A stretch of DNA of 64,000 nucleotides from Ditibartonella apihabitans (GTDB taxonomy: Bacteria > Pseudomonadota > Alphaproteobacteria > Rhizobiales > Rhizobiaceae): NCBI RefSeq assembly GCF_002007485.1, contig NZ_CP015820.1:2046001-2110000 (forward strand). Direction: 5' to 3'. Within the stretch, counting starts at the first letter, position 1; each line of letters starts with the position of its first letter. Positions 1 to 9,162 of this stretch are shown one piece after another. Position numbers and translations under genes: made by a program. Under the pieces are notes generated by a model. The model saw only the letters and a program-made list of their open reading frames with translations, did not search any database and was not told the origin of the DNA.

Positions 1-297
1 AACCATCACCAGCGGCAATTTGGTTGCAACCTGCTCCATGCCGTCATTAATGTTTCCGTCCGACGACGGTTTATTTTGTTGTTTTTCTACCGTCTCACCG
101 AATTTCGAGGCAGCTTGCTTGGCACTCTGCTCGGCTTGCGATTTCTGATTGCCTGCCTGATCCTCCGGTCCGGCTATTTTCGAAGTTGCCACAATCACCT
201 GGAACAACATAGCCAGCAAAAGAAAAACCATCAACAGAACGGTGAGCATATCGGCATATGCAATCCAGATATTCTCGCCACCACGTTTTTGTGCCAT
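1..297 (-). CDS. MotB/SiiA-like proton-channel subunit (partial, runs off window)
   Basis: Ninety-nine codons are visible and the frame is open to the window edge. A short N-terminus (MAQKRGGENIW) leads into one membrane helix at about residues 10-34, containing AYADMLTVLLMVFLLL. This is the MotB/plug signature, and Asp16 sits where MotB has its proton-binding aspartate. A Gln/Lys/Ser-rich linker follows, and the periplasmic part lies outside the window. The start codon is 2 nt after the stop of the TolC-like gene, so the genes are co-transcribed with the MotA-like gene at 1775. Known families: MotB, ExbD, SiiA and ZorB share this architecture. The TolC gene between the MotA-like and MotB-like genes favours a secretion-coupled SiiA role (inference). 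Whether a peptidoglycan-binding OmpA domain follows cannot be seen. Confidence 0.8.
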   Translation of the reverse strand, partial: MAQKRGGENIWIAYADMLTVLLMVFLLLAMLFQVIVATSKIAGPEDQAGNQKSQAEQSAKQAASKFGETVEKQQNKPSSDGNINDGMEQVATKLPLVMV

Positions 298-299
298 TA

Positions 300-1769
300 T
301 CAACGCTCCACAAGCTGAAGAGCCACAAGTCCGTCATGAGGCTTGCCAGCAAGATAATAGATACTGAACACAGCGCGCATAAAGCCATAACGGGCGTCAA
401 TAGCATCTGTACGGGACGAAAAATATTCGGTCTCTGCCGTGATCAGATCGGAAAGTTTCCGATCACCAAGACGGAACTCTTCAAGGTAAAGACCGCGTGT
501 CTTATCAGCCTCTTTGGACGCCTCTTCACTGATTGTCCATTGCTGCGACGTAATATCAATATCACCAAGCAAAGCCCGCACCTCGTCATTCACTGTCGAG
601 CGCTCCTTGCCAAGCTGTGCCTCGTTGACATTCAATTGTGCATAGGCTTCACGAATTTTAGCCTTTTTCGAAAGGTCAAAAATATCGAATGTCAGTTTGA
701 GCTGAACGCCGCCATCAGTATCCGATACATTATAAAGATTGTCTACGTTTTCGAGCGTGCGCTTATAATCGATTGTCAAATCCAGCCTCGGTTTCAAGCT
801 CGCTTTGGCACCGACAACACTTTTCCGGCTTCCTTCCAGCGCCGCACCACGTGCAAGCACTGCCGGGTTCTGTTCTGCCGCATTGACAGCAACAGCATCA
901 AGATCCCTAACACGGGGAAGCGCCATACGCTTGGCGGGCAATGCCTCGACCTCTATCCCCACAAGAGCATTCAACTTCTGCTGGGCACGCGACAATTTGA
1001 GTTCGATATCCTTGCGGCGGTTAATCGCATTGCTTAAAGCGAGACGCCCGCGCACAGCATCCGATTGCGGCGAAATACCACCGGCAACACTTTCGCCGAT
1101 TGTTTTATTGAGAGATGTAATCTTGTCAACATAGGCCATCGCCGAGCGAAGCTGTTCTGTATAAGACTGGACAGCCATATAGGCATTTGCTGTATTATAC
1201 ATCACCGTCAGATCTTCGGCATGTTTTGCGTGACCGCTCGCACGCAAATTATAACTTGCGGCCTCTTTGTCAGCATCACGCCGCCCGAAATCATAGATAC
1301 TGTAGCTAACATCAATACCGGCGAAAGCTGTATCATCAAAATCTCTGTCGCGACTGGTGATACCACCATCGTAGCGCAAATTCGGAGCGGTCACTTCGGC
1401 ACCGACCGTCGGATAATATTTGGCTTTCGCCTGATCAAGCCGACTTTCAGCAATATCAAGCTGGCTTTTTGCAACTTTGATTGTCCACGAATAATCTGCA
1501 GCCTTCTTCAAAGCTTCATCCAGCGTCAGCCTTTGCTTTTCACGCTTGAAAAATTCTTTCGATTTTGCAGTTACCGGGTTGTTGGTGTTTGCAACCTTCG
1601 GGTCCTTACTGATTGCAGGCTGGTTATTTTTATCGATAGCCTGCGTTGTCATTGTATCGACGCCAGCACGAACTGTAGGTTTTTTATCGGATGCGCAGCC
1701 CGTTGAAACGACGCTACAGCTTACCAACAGGACAGACACCACACGCTTCAGATTGATTGAGCAATTCAT
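300..1769 (-). CDS. TolC-family outer-membrane lipoprotein (first copy, SiiC-like)
   Basis: This 489-residue protein has a signal peptide with lipobox VSTGC, giving a predicted lipidated Cys25. A duplicated outer-membrane-efflux-protein region follows: coiled-coil alpha-hairpins alternate with strand segments such as GIDVSYSIYDFGRRDAD and KLTFDIFDLSKKAKI. Such proteins trimerise into the outer-membrane and periplasmic tunnel of type I systems. It lies 5 nt after the MotA-like gene and 2 nt before the MotB-like gene, so it is the middle gene of a channel operon. A second TolC-like gene sits in the neighbouring exporter operon at 11693. Which one serves the giant adhesin is not clear from sequence. 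The role is inferred from family and context. Confidence 0.85.
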   Translation of the reverse strand: MNCSINLKRVVSVLLVSCSVVSTGCASDKKPTVRAGVDTMTTQAIDKNNQPAISKDPKVANTNNPVTAKSKEFFKREKQRLTLDEALKKAADYSWTIKVAKSQLDIAESRLDQAKAKYYPTVGAEVTAPNLRYDGGITSRDRDFDDTAFAGIDVSYSIYDFGRRDADKEAASYNLRASGHAKHAEDLTVMYNTANAYMAVQSYTEQLRSAMAYVDKITSLNKTIGESVAGGISPQSDAVRGRLALSNAINRRKDIELKLSRAQQKLNALVGIEVEALPAKRMALPRVRDLDAVAVNAAEQNPAVLARGAALEGSRKSVVGAKASLKPRLDLTIDYKRTLENVDNLYNVSDTDGGVQLKLTFDIFDLSKKAKIREAYAQLNVNEAQLGKERSTVNDEVRALLGDIDITSQQWTISEEASKEADKTRGLYLEEFRLGDRKLSDLITAETEYFSSRTDAIDARYGFMRAVFSIYYLAGKPHDGLVALQLVER

Positions 1770-1774
1770 TCGAA

Positions 1775-3142
1775 TTAGCCTTTCGTGGGTGGAACTTCAC
1801 TAACCTTTTGAGCTGCTCGCACAGCCGAGACAATGGAAACACGTGCTTCAGTTAAATCCCGCATCCCCTCCATCACAGCTTTTTGTTGTGCGCGCATAAC
1901 CTGCGTTGCGCTCTCCAAAGCTTCTTTTTGTTCGTCATTATGAGAAGTCAGCCGTCCGGTCGATTGATCAATCGAAGCAGCAAACCCTTGAATTTGTTTC
2001 AATTTTTCAAGAACTGCTTCGATTCCGGTCGTAATTTCGATCCGCATCTGGTTCAAACCGGCAATTGCCTGGGCAATAGTCTGGCTATTGTTTTCCTGAG
2101 CCTCGGTACCCCGTGCAATATAAGCACTATTGGTTTTAACCACGTCGCTCAGATGGGTGAGCATCTCGTAGCTATTCTGGATCACTTCGACAATTTGTCT
2201 TGTCGCTTCACCATTTGCCGTGACAGTCGACAACATTGCATCGACAGAACGCTTGTTGTTTTCCGATTGTTCGGACACAACCTCCAGCATTTTGTCCATG
2301 GTTTGCTGTTGGGCAGCCTGCCCTTCGACGAAGCTACTGGATATTTCAATAAATTTTCCGGTATCTTCATGAGAAAACTCGACATGACGGGAAAGAACTG
2401 CTGCCAATCTGTTGATCGCACGTGTTGTCGCGTCGATTGTGCCGGTCTCGCCAGCCATTTTGGAAGCTTCTTCACCGCTTGCAACAAACGACCATTTTTC
2501 GATATCGTAAACAATACCTTCTGTTGTACGTCCCATGAAATGGGCAATCAAACCGGTACAAATAGATGACCCCAGACCGAACATGGATGAAGAAAACGCG
2601 GTTGCCATACCACCGAGAGGTGCTGCCAGCGAATTGACCAGCGACTTCGCCTGGATTTCATCAGCCGACGACAAAACGTTGATAGACCCGCGAATACCTT
2701 CCATAGTAAATGTCAGACCGAAAAACGTACCGAGCAAGCCCATGGAAATAACAGCACCGGCTGCATAGAACAGAAAATCCACCCGCCACTCCAACGCCGA
2801 AGAAACCAGTGAGATTGCGGAATTTCTTTCATCTTCATTAAAGCTGATAAGATCGCGCAATCGACCGCGCAACAACCGCATATAGCCTTTTAAAACCGGC
2901 TCTTCACTATCGCGCGGAAAATTCCCTTTGAATTCTACCCACTGTTTCACCCCTGATTTGAGGTAGAACATTGTGTAAATTGCATAAACAAGGACGATCG
3001 CGTCGAATACAGCAATGATGCTATTAAAAATAATGTTATGCGCCACAAAATCGCCGTGAAACACCACGGTGTAAACAAGCGCAAAGAGCGACAGAAGCGC
3101 AAGCACCAATGAAAAATACAGTACAGAACGAGTAGATCTCAT
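1775..3142 (-). CDS. MotA/TolQ/ExbB-type proton-channel protein with long coiled-coil tail (SiiB-like)
   Basis: The protein has 455 residues from the ATG at 3142, preceded by AAGGGG at good spacing. An in-frame start 30 nt upstream lacks a ribosome site. Helices lie at about 7-29, 36-61, 121-147 and 173-204. The last two carry the family core GLLGTFFGLTFTMEGI and LGGMATAFSSSMFGLGSS. Residues 215-455 form a cytoplasmic tail rich in Gln, Glu, Ser and Ala with a coiled-coil look. Known: MotA-family pentamers around a MotB dimer couple proton flow to work at a distance, and Salmonella SiiB is of similar length. A long tail also occurs in Zorya ZorA, so a defence role is the main alternative. Co-transcription with a TolC gene favours secretion. 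Confidence 0.85.
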   Translation of the reverse strand: MRSTRSVLYFSLVLALLSLFALVYTVVFHGDFVAHNIIFNSIIAVFDAIVLVYAIYTMFYLKSGVKQWVEFKGNFPRDSEEPVLKGYMRLLRGRLRDLISFNEDERNSAISLVSSALEWRVDFLFYAAGAVISMGLLGTFFGLTFTMEGIRGSINVLSSADEIQAKSLVNSLAAPLGGMATAFSSSMFGLGSSICTGLIAHFMGRTTEGIVYDIEKWSFVASGEEASKMAGETGTIDATTRAINRLAAVLSRHVEFSHEDTGKFIEISSSFVEGQAAQQQTMDKMLEVVSEQSENNKRSVDAMLSTVTANGEATRQIVEVIQNSYEMLTHLSDVVKTNSAYIARGTEAQENNSQTIAQAIAGLNQMRIEITTGIEAVLEKLKQIQGFAASIDQSTGRLTSHNDEQKEALESATQVMRAQQKAVMEGMRDLTEARVSIVSAVRAAQKVSEVPPTKG

Positions 3143-4086
3143 AAATAACCCCTTTTGATGCAGCTCCTGCACCGAAAAAACATTCTACCCCCCACCGCTA
3201 CAAACGGCTTTTCCGCCAATTGACCATATTGACGAAATTTTTCCCATCTGCGCGCCCAAACTCCACAATTCAAGAATCATAGAACGTTTTAATGAGTTAA
3301 CAAATTTTTGCAAGATATGGTGAATTTTTAGTTAACAACAAAATTAATACGAAATATCAATTTGTTAAAAAGTTTTTCGCTTTATTTACAGTCATTCTAA
3401 ACTAAAATTGTGATTCACTTTCTGTTACAATCCCCATATCCCTGAACATGTAGGTGAAAATTTTTCTTTAAACATTTAATCGGCTATCTATCTTTATTTG
3501 GCAACCCGATCTGTTCACATTTTCGTATGTTAACGAGTTATATCGCACACAATAAATAATTATTTTAGTTGTAAAATATATTATATAAATTTGAATTATT
3601 AATTATGAACAGTATTATTTATATTTATTTTATAATAACTTTCGTTTTTTAACTTTTTTATTTTTATATTATAAATTATGTTTCTATAATATCAATTTTT
3701 CTACTAATTCGTGAAATGACAACTCGTATTTACATTGATTATTTATTTTACAGTCGCCTAAAGAGCTTTAATATGAAAATTTCATAGATGAATATAACGA
3801 TTGCCGACTTTGCTTCTGGCTGTTCATGAAGCGAGCTTAAGGGAGCATACGTTACAAAATGCTATGTTTCTTCCTGTCCTAAAAAGACGATTATGTCATT
3901 TTGCTATAACACGGGGTTATATGTTTCGCCCCTGAAGTCATCTTTTATCCTGATTAATCCCCTCTGTTCTTAGAGACAAAAGGCGAAAATGAATAAAAAG
4001 CGCCGCACCAGTTCGCTTGCGTGAATCAATGCGGTATAACACTTTCAAACCAGACAATTGAAACTTTATAGGCTACTCCGGATTTA
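3143..4086. other. Long AT-rich intergenic region upstream of the channel operon
   Basis: No credible gene is seen here. About 3240-3760 is extremely AT-rich, with runs of A, T and TA steps. It must hold the promoter of the minus-strand operon beginning at 3142. By analogy with AT-rich silencer targets, a MucR/Ros- or H-NS-type regulator could act here, but no defined site was recognised. Confidence 0.6.
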
Positions 4087-4495
4087 CTACCTGCGTTTCA
4101 GCGCCAGTTCCAAGTCCTTTTTAGTTCCTGTTCAAAGTCCCGCTTGAGCTGCTGGGACAAATCACGTTCGATTTGCTGTGGCAAATCCCGTTTCAGTTGT
4201 TCTGCCAAATCTCTTTTTAACTGCTGTGTCAGGTCCCGTTTGAGTTGCTGTAACAAATCCCGTTCGAGCGGCTGCACCAAATCCCGCTTGAGTTCCTCTG
4301 CCAAATCCTTTTTGAGCTGTTGGCTCACGTCCCATTTAAGGTCATGCGCCAAGTCGCGTCTGAGCTGCTCTGCCAAACCCCGCTTCAGTTGCTCGGACAA
4401 ATCCCGTTCGATCTGCTGCGCCAGATCTTTCTTGAGCTCCTGTGCCAACTCCTTTTCAGCACTTCCACCAAATCCCTTTTGAGCTGCTGGTCCAA
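4087..4495 (-). repeat. Seventeen-unit 24-bp tandem array coding octapeptides, broken by two 1-nt deletions
   Basis: The minus strand encodes 17 consecutive octads of the pattern LAEQLKRD, with Leu or Ile at positions 1 and 5 and alternating acidic and basic residues. The longest open frame (4098-4448, TTG start) covers 13 to 14 units. The unit at about 4448-4470 and the unit at about 4111-4133 are each 23 nt instead of 24. Restoring one G in each short G run rejoins all 17 octads into one frame that ends ALKRR and a TAG at 4087. Array length (406 nt plus stop) equals 17 x 24 minus 2. No start with a ribosome site is visible upstream. A separate small frame at 4456-4725 overlaps the array start in another phase and may be remnant 5' sequence. 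Function unknown; probably a decayed or phase-switching gene for a charged helical protein. Confidence 0.75.
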
Positions 4496-4765
4496 AGTCC
4501 CGTCTCCCCTGAATTTTGACAATTCGAATTAATTCGAATGGCCGGATTATATGTCAACTCAAGGGCTATATAAAGAACAATAAGGCGAAACGGCTTTGTC
4601 TTAAGCAAATAAATCTTTTTCTCGTCCCTAAAGACAAGAAAACCTGATTTCGACAATTGTACCGATGGGGAAAAACGATTTACGATCGGGACCCTTGAAT
4701 TGTTACTAGAGAACAAAATGGACAAGACGATCTAGTGAAAACGAAAACGGAAAAATTTTACTGAA

Positions 4766-7744
4766 TTACAAATACAAATTTAAATAAAACACAAATTGTG
4801 GAAAAAGCCGGTATCTAATGGGTATTTTCTCGTTGAATTTATCAAAGAGTTCCTGGTTTTGTGGACCTTTGTTCAGAACAAACAAGGCTGTTTTACCATC
4901 ATTAAAAGTAGCCGGAAAACCGAACACCGCGGCATGTCCGAGAAAATTTTCGTTATAGTCTTTATCATCGGGAACGAGCCGTAAAGACGCTATGAAATTA
5001 TTCTCAAAAAGATTGGCTACGGTTGTTGACGCCTGATTATTGAGGATATTGGTTTTGTCGCCAAAATAAATGCCGCGAACGCCGACAACCGAACTGCTAT
5101 CCACGCCTTCGAATTGGGTAAAAGACAAATCGATGAGATGCGTAGCGTCGAGGTTTTCACGATAATTTTTACGAATGCTCATACGCACGCCCATCTGGCC
5201 ATCCTGTGTTGTGAAATCTGCTACGAGAGCGGTTTCGTCATAAGGATTTTCCGAACTATGAGGCGGCCGGAGCGTCCATGCCACTGACCCCTCCAACTTG
5301 CGCTCTATGCCTTTTTTGTCTTTCAGCAACATACGAGCATCAGCGCGTTTCCTTGTCCGGATTTGCGCATCTTGCGGATCGACACCCTTCACGCCTTTTG
5401 TTTTCTGCGGTTCCGACATTGCTTGTTGATAAGGGTTTTGAACACCGTTCGCATTGACAGCCGCCGAGGGCAAATCAACGTCTTTTCTTGTTTCCTTGAG
5501 CGGGCTGAATGACATGTCAGAAACTGAAGCTTTTGAAAATGTTTTTCCGGCTTCAGAATTTGCAGCGCCATGATTTGCATCGGTCAAACTTAGCGCTTGC
5601 GCCGGCAGGTCGTCCGAAGCTGAAGGACTGATGGCCGAAGTAGCGGACAAATCGAAAGTACGGCTATCACCACCAATATTTATGGATGAGAAAACCGGTA
5701 CATTGCCCCGCCAGAAATAATAGACCCCGCTCGATAATACACACGCAGCCAGAATACCGGCAGCCAAACTCCCTTTGCCCTTGATATTTTCGCGTATCGC
5801 ATGCGATAACGCTTTGTAAGTCAGTTGTCTCCCGAACCTGTTTTGGCGGCGGTCATCAAAAGACAAGTCCTTCGGAAAAAGATCCTGTTCGAATTGCTTG
5901 GACTGCCTTTGATCTGCCTCTTTCGATTGTGACCGATTTTCGTCCGGAGCCTTGCGGCTCGTGTTTTCGCCCGATGTCGCTATATTATTCGTCTGTTGCT
6001 CGAAGAAATCGGCATCCCGCTTGTCATCATCGGCATCACGCTTTTCATATTTGACGATGAAATCGGGAATTGGCGGTTCATCTTCCAGCACATCCCTGTT
6101 ATTTCCAGAAAAACTCTGTCTTGTCTCCTCGTCAGGAATTTTGCGAGCAAGTTCTATCTCATTGAAAGCAAAAAGATTTCCGTTATCGAAAACAGTTTGT
6201 GGATATGTTGTCCGGTTGCGATTGGTGTCAGCTCCAACACCATTGGAGAAAGCATTTTTTGCGTCATTGTTCAAAGGCGCGATAAATATTTTCTGTTCCG
6301 GAGATTTGCCGTTCATGCCGGTAGTGGAGGCAGCAGCGTTTGATAGTCCTCTCCCTGACGGCGCCGATATTATCGGCCGCGGCAGAGGCGAGGCAGTAAC
6401 CACGGTTTCTCTTTTGAACAAACGTCGTTCCAATTCCTTGATTTGCTCATCGACCGATATTTTCCGGTCTGCCGCAGGATCCGGCTCATTTGACACGCTG
6501 AATTGTTCCACCGCGTCCGTTTCATCAAGAAAATAAATGTCGGGGGTGGCAGCATAACCGCCAACATTGCCGTATCCGGCTTGTTGAGGTTGTTGACCGG
6601 ATGGTGCGCGCTTGCCATTATTCTTCTTAACGCCGGATGTCGCTTGATAGGACTGTGACTGCATAGCATTTTCCCACGGCATTTGAGGCTGTCTTTTTGA
6701 AAACGCCCCATCCGGTCGAGACGATCTTGCCCCGTTCATCGGTGTCTCAGCATTACCCATTGACTGTCTATGCCCGTCGCGACCTCTTTGGATACCGGCT
6801 TCACGAAACCGGTTTATATTATTGACCGAAGGTCTGTTACCACGCTCGCCATTCAATGGAAAAGATTGCCCCCCTTGCATTGCGGCCTGACGGTTTGAAG
6901 AAGGAGTGCGGCCGGTATTAAATGAAGACTGTCGGAAACCATTCGTGATCGAACCGGAAAGACTATAATAAGGGCTATTTTCCTTTTGGAAATTCTGCTG
7001 CCATGGCATATATTGCCGAGTTTGCCCTTGCGAAATTTGCTGTGCTCCGGCATCCGGAAATAAAGTGTCATTGCGGGCATTGACCGATTGTAAATTCGCC
7101 TGCCGGCCAAGAGCCGGGATTACTGTTCTTTCTCTACCTTCGATCAATGCTTCGATTTCATTATCATCTTCCGCATTTAAATTCCGTTTATGGGATAAAT
7201 CACGATTGTTGATGACCGCCGGTTGGTCGCTGTCGCTTTGACGTGAAGCTCTGCGGGCGGCAAAATCGGTCAGATGCGGATTATCGGTTAAGCCTTGTGC
7301 GCCATTTGCCGCTGCTTTACGGCCTTTGAAATTGAAAAGGCCGATAACATCGGTCATTGACGGTTCATCGTTTTCAAATGACCAATATCTGAACATATTT
7401 CGGTTCGAAGCCAATTGCCGCAAGCGGCCATGATCAACCGCCACGTCGCGTTTTGTACCGAAATAATCCGGTAAATATGCCTGATAGGCAAAATGGCAGG
7501 GAACCCGATTTTCCTCCAACACGAAATATTCCGGCCTTAAAAGGTAAGAAGCCTCCACCTCGCATATCGCAGCCTCGAGCCTCAACATATATGAGCGCTG
7601 GACAATATCGGGCGCGTTCATCTCATTCAGCTTCGATTTGATAGCCAAACGCGTTTTTTCATAAATAAGCTGCCGACCGTCCGAATTCGGACGCGATTTT
7701 TGTCGTTCAATCAAATGCCTGAGCAGCTTTGGAATGTTGATCAT
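4766..7744 (-). CDS. Conserved Rhizobiales membrane protein of unknown function
   Basis: This 992-residue protein has three parts. Residues 1-125 form a conserved helical N-terminal domain beginning LLRHLIERQKSRPNSDGRQ. About residues 130-650 are low-complexity, rich in Gln, Asn, Arg and Ser. One membrane helix lies near 656-677, and the C-terminal domain at about 805-975 contains ATHLIDLSF and FNDGKTALFVLNKGPQN. I recall the N- and C-terminal domains from Rhizobiales hypothetical proteins whose C-terminus has the same layout and ends in an EKG.PG-type motif. Here about 15 residues (RLFPQFVFYLNLYL) follow that motif, so a frameshift at the extreme 3' end is possible. It begins 246 nt after the exporter operon on the same strand. 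The link to secretion is positional only. Confidence 0.7.
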   Translation of the reverse strand: MINIPKLLRHLIERQKSRPNSDGRQLIYEKTRLAIKSKLNEMNAPDIVQRSYMLRLEAAICEVEASYLLRPEYFVLEENRVPCHFAYQAYLPDYFGTKRDVAVDHGRLRQLASNRNMFRYWSFENDEPSMTDVIGLFNFKGRKAAANGAQGLTDNPHLTDFAARRASRQSDSDQPAVINNRDLSHKRNLNAEDDNEIEALIEGRERTVIPALGRQANLQSVNARNDTLFPDAGAQQISQGQTRQYMPWQQNFQKENSPYYSLSGSITNGFRQSSFNTGRTPSSNRQAAMQGGQSFPLNGERGNRPSVNNINRFREAGIQRGRDGHRQSMGNAETPMNGARSSRPDGAFSKRQPQMPWENAMQSQSYQATSGVKKNNGKRAPSGQQPQQAGYGNVGGYAATPDIYFLDETDAVEQFSVSNEPDPAADRKISVDEQIKELERRLFKRETVVTASPLPRPIISAPSGRGLSNAAASTTGMNGKSPEQKIFIAPLNNDAKNAFSNGVGADTNRNRTTYPQTVFDNGNLFAFNEIELARKIPDEETRQSFSGNNRDVLEDEPPIPDFIVKYEKRDADDDKRDADFFEQQTNNIATSGENTSRKAPDENRSQSKEADQRQSKQFEQDLFPKDLSFDDRRQNRFGRQLTYKALSHAIRENIKGKGSLAAGILAACVLSSGVYYFWRGNVPVFSSINIGGDSRTFDLSATSAISPSASDDLPAQALSLTDANHGAANSEAGKTFSKASVSDMSFSPLKETRKDVDLPSAAVNANGVQNPYQQAMSEPQKTKGVKGVDPQDAQIRTRKRADARMLLKDKKGIERKLEGSVAWTLRPPHSSENPYDETALVADFTTQDGQMGVRMSIRKNYRENLDATHLIDLSFTQFEGVDSSSVVGVRGIYFGDKTNILNNQASTTVANLFENNFIASLRLVPDDKDYNENFLGHAAVFGFPATFNDGKTALFVLNKGPQNQELFDKFNEKIPIRYRLFPQFVFYLNLYL

Positions 7745-7990
7745 TGTAGCGCGCTATTTCCATCTTTATAACAATAGAAGCCGTTTAATTTGCACTAGAA
7801 CTGTTTTTTCATTACCCCATAATTTGATAAGTTAAACTAAAACTATCATCTACTCTATATTTTTCACATAGAAAATTATGAAAACTTACCATATAACCCT
7901 CTTATTATGTTGTTATTACAGTGTAACAACTCGTTTTTTATAAAAATATTTAGTCGGCTTATTATTAATATCAAATATTTAATTCACGCG

Positions 7991-9160
7991 TCACCGTTCC
8001 CGCAACGCTTCTTTTGCGCGATTGAGCGGCTTTATCAAATAATCCATTACGGTTTTTTGACCGGTACTGATTTCTGCGGTTGCAACCATTCCCGGAATAA
8101 TCTGATGACGTTTTCCGTCCTTGGTCTCAAGATAGCTGTGATCGGTCAGAATATAGGCCCGATAATAATAAATCCGCTTGTCGACATCATCTTCAATTGA
8201 ATCGGGCGAGACCATCTGCACATGACCGGGAAGCGAACCGTAAATTGCTGAATCATAGGCAGTGATTTTGACATTCGCCGGCTGGTCTTTGTGAATAAAA
8301 GCAATATCGCGCGGGTTCAATTTTGCCTCGATAAGAAGCTGGTCACCCAAAGGCACAATTTCCATCAATGTTCCGCCAGGGGCAACAACCCCGCCAATTG
8401 TTGTAACGCGGATATCTTTGACAATTCCATTGGTGGGAGAACGGATGACTGTGCGCGTCAACTGGTCGGCCAATCCTTCTCTGGTTTTCAATAGCGGCTC
8501 GAGATCGGCCATTGTTTTGGTATAATCACCGCGTAAGGCGACAAAATATTCATTTTTTGTCGCCGCAAGTTTTGATGACAATTCGGCCGCATTCTGCTGC
8601 AATTTCAACACCTCGACCTCGCTTGCGGCACCTGTTTTCAGCAAAGGTTTGGCAATTTCCACTTCGTCTTGCGCAAGTTTCAACTGCTCCGTCAGATTAA
8701 GCACATTTTCCTTGAAGGCCCGACGATTGGTGAAAAAAAGCTCGGTTTCGCGGTCAATAACATCTTTTTTATCCCGAATTTCCTCGGGATAGTTGACACT
8801 GTTCTGATAATTCATTTCGGCAAAAAGACGTGCCGCCCTTGCTTGAAGGGCAACAATCTTGGCCAGAGTTTCATCGACATTGGACTTTGCCTTTGCCGGA
8901 TCAAGAGCGGCAAGAACCTGCCCTTCGCGAACCTCGTCGCCCTCTCTTACCGAAAGTTCTGCAAGAATGCCACCTTCGAGATTCTGGATAATCTGGCCTT
9001 TGGAAGCAGGCATCACTTTCCCTTCGCCGATTGCGACTTCGTTTAAAACAGCGAAATAGGACCAGATCATGAAAATGACAATCATCGCGATGATGATCCA
9101 GAGGATCAGCCTTGCTCTCTCATTGATACCATGGATCTTTACCAGTGAATCGACATTCAT
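7991..9160 (-). CDS. HlyD-family type I secretion periplasmic adaptor (SiiD/LapC-like)
   Basis: The protein has 389 residues: a short cytoplasmic N-terminus, one membrane helix at about 18-40, and the first half of a lipoyl-like barrel (GGILAELSVREGDEVREGQ). A long coiled-coil hairpin at about 95-220 and a closing barrel with RSPTNGIVKDIRV and ISTGQKTVMDYLIKPL complete it. It bridges the inner-membrane ABC exporter and the TolC tunnel. The start codon follows the stop of the ABC gene directly, so the two are translationally coupled. It is the last gene of the operon that starts with the giant adhesin. No paralogue is visible nearby, so one adaptor would serve both TolC candidates. Confidence 0.93.
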   Translation of the reverse strand: MNVDSLVKIHGINERARLILWIIIAMIVIFMIWSYFAVLNEVAIGEGKVMPASKGQIIQNLEGGILAELSVREGDEVREGQVLAALDPAKAKSNVDETLAKIVALQARAARLFAEMNYQNSVNYPEEIRDKKDVIDRETELFFTNRRAFKENVLNLTEQLKLAQDEVEIAKPLLKTGAASEVEVLKLQQNAAELSSKLAATKNEYFVALRGDYTKTMADLEPLLKTREGLADQLTRTVIRSPTNGIVKDIRVTTIGGVVAPGGTLMEIVPLGDQLLIEAKLNPRDIAFIHKDQPANVKITAYDSAIYGSLPGHVQMVSPDSIEDDVDKRIYYYRAYILTDHSYLETKDGKRHQIIPGMVATAEISTGQKTVMDYLIKPLNRAKEALRER

Positions 9161-9162
9161 TG

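Noticed and set aside
258-1037. Plus-strand frame of 259 codons opposite the first TolC gene
   Set aside because: Antisense shadow with no family features; the minus strand has a clear signal peptide and TolC repeats.
1-3142. Zorya anti-phage system (ZorA/ZorB) reading of the MotA/MotB-like genes
   Set aside because: The long MotA tail fits ZorA, but a TolC lipoprotein gene sits between the two and a giant-adhesin exporter is next door. ZorC/D/E cannot be seen. Kept only as an alternative.
4456-4725. 89-codon minus-strand frame before the octad array
   Set aside because: No ribosome site or family; its end overlaps the array in the wrong phase. Mentioned only as possible remnant sequence.
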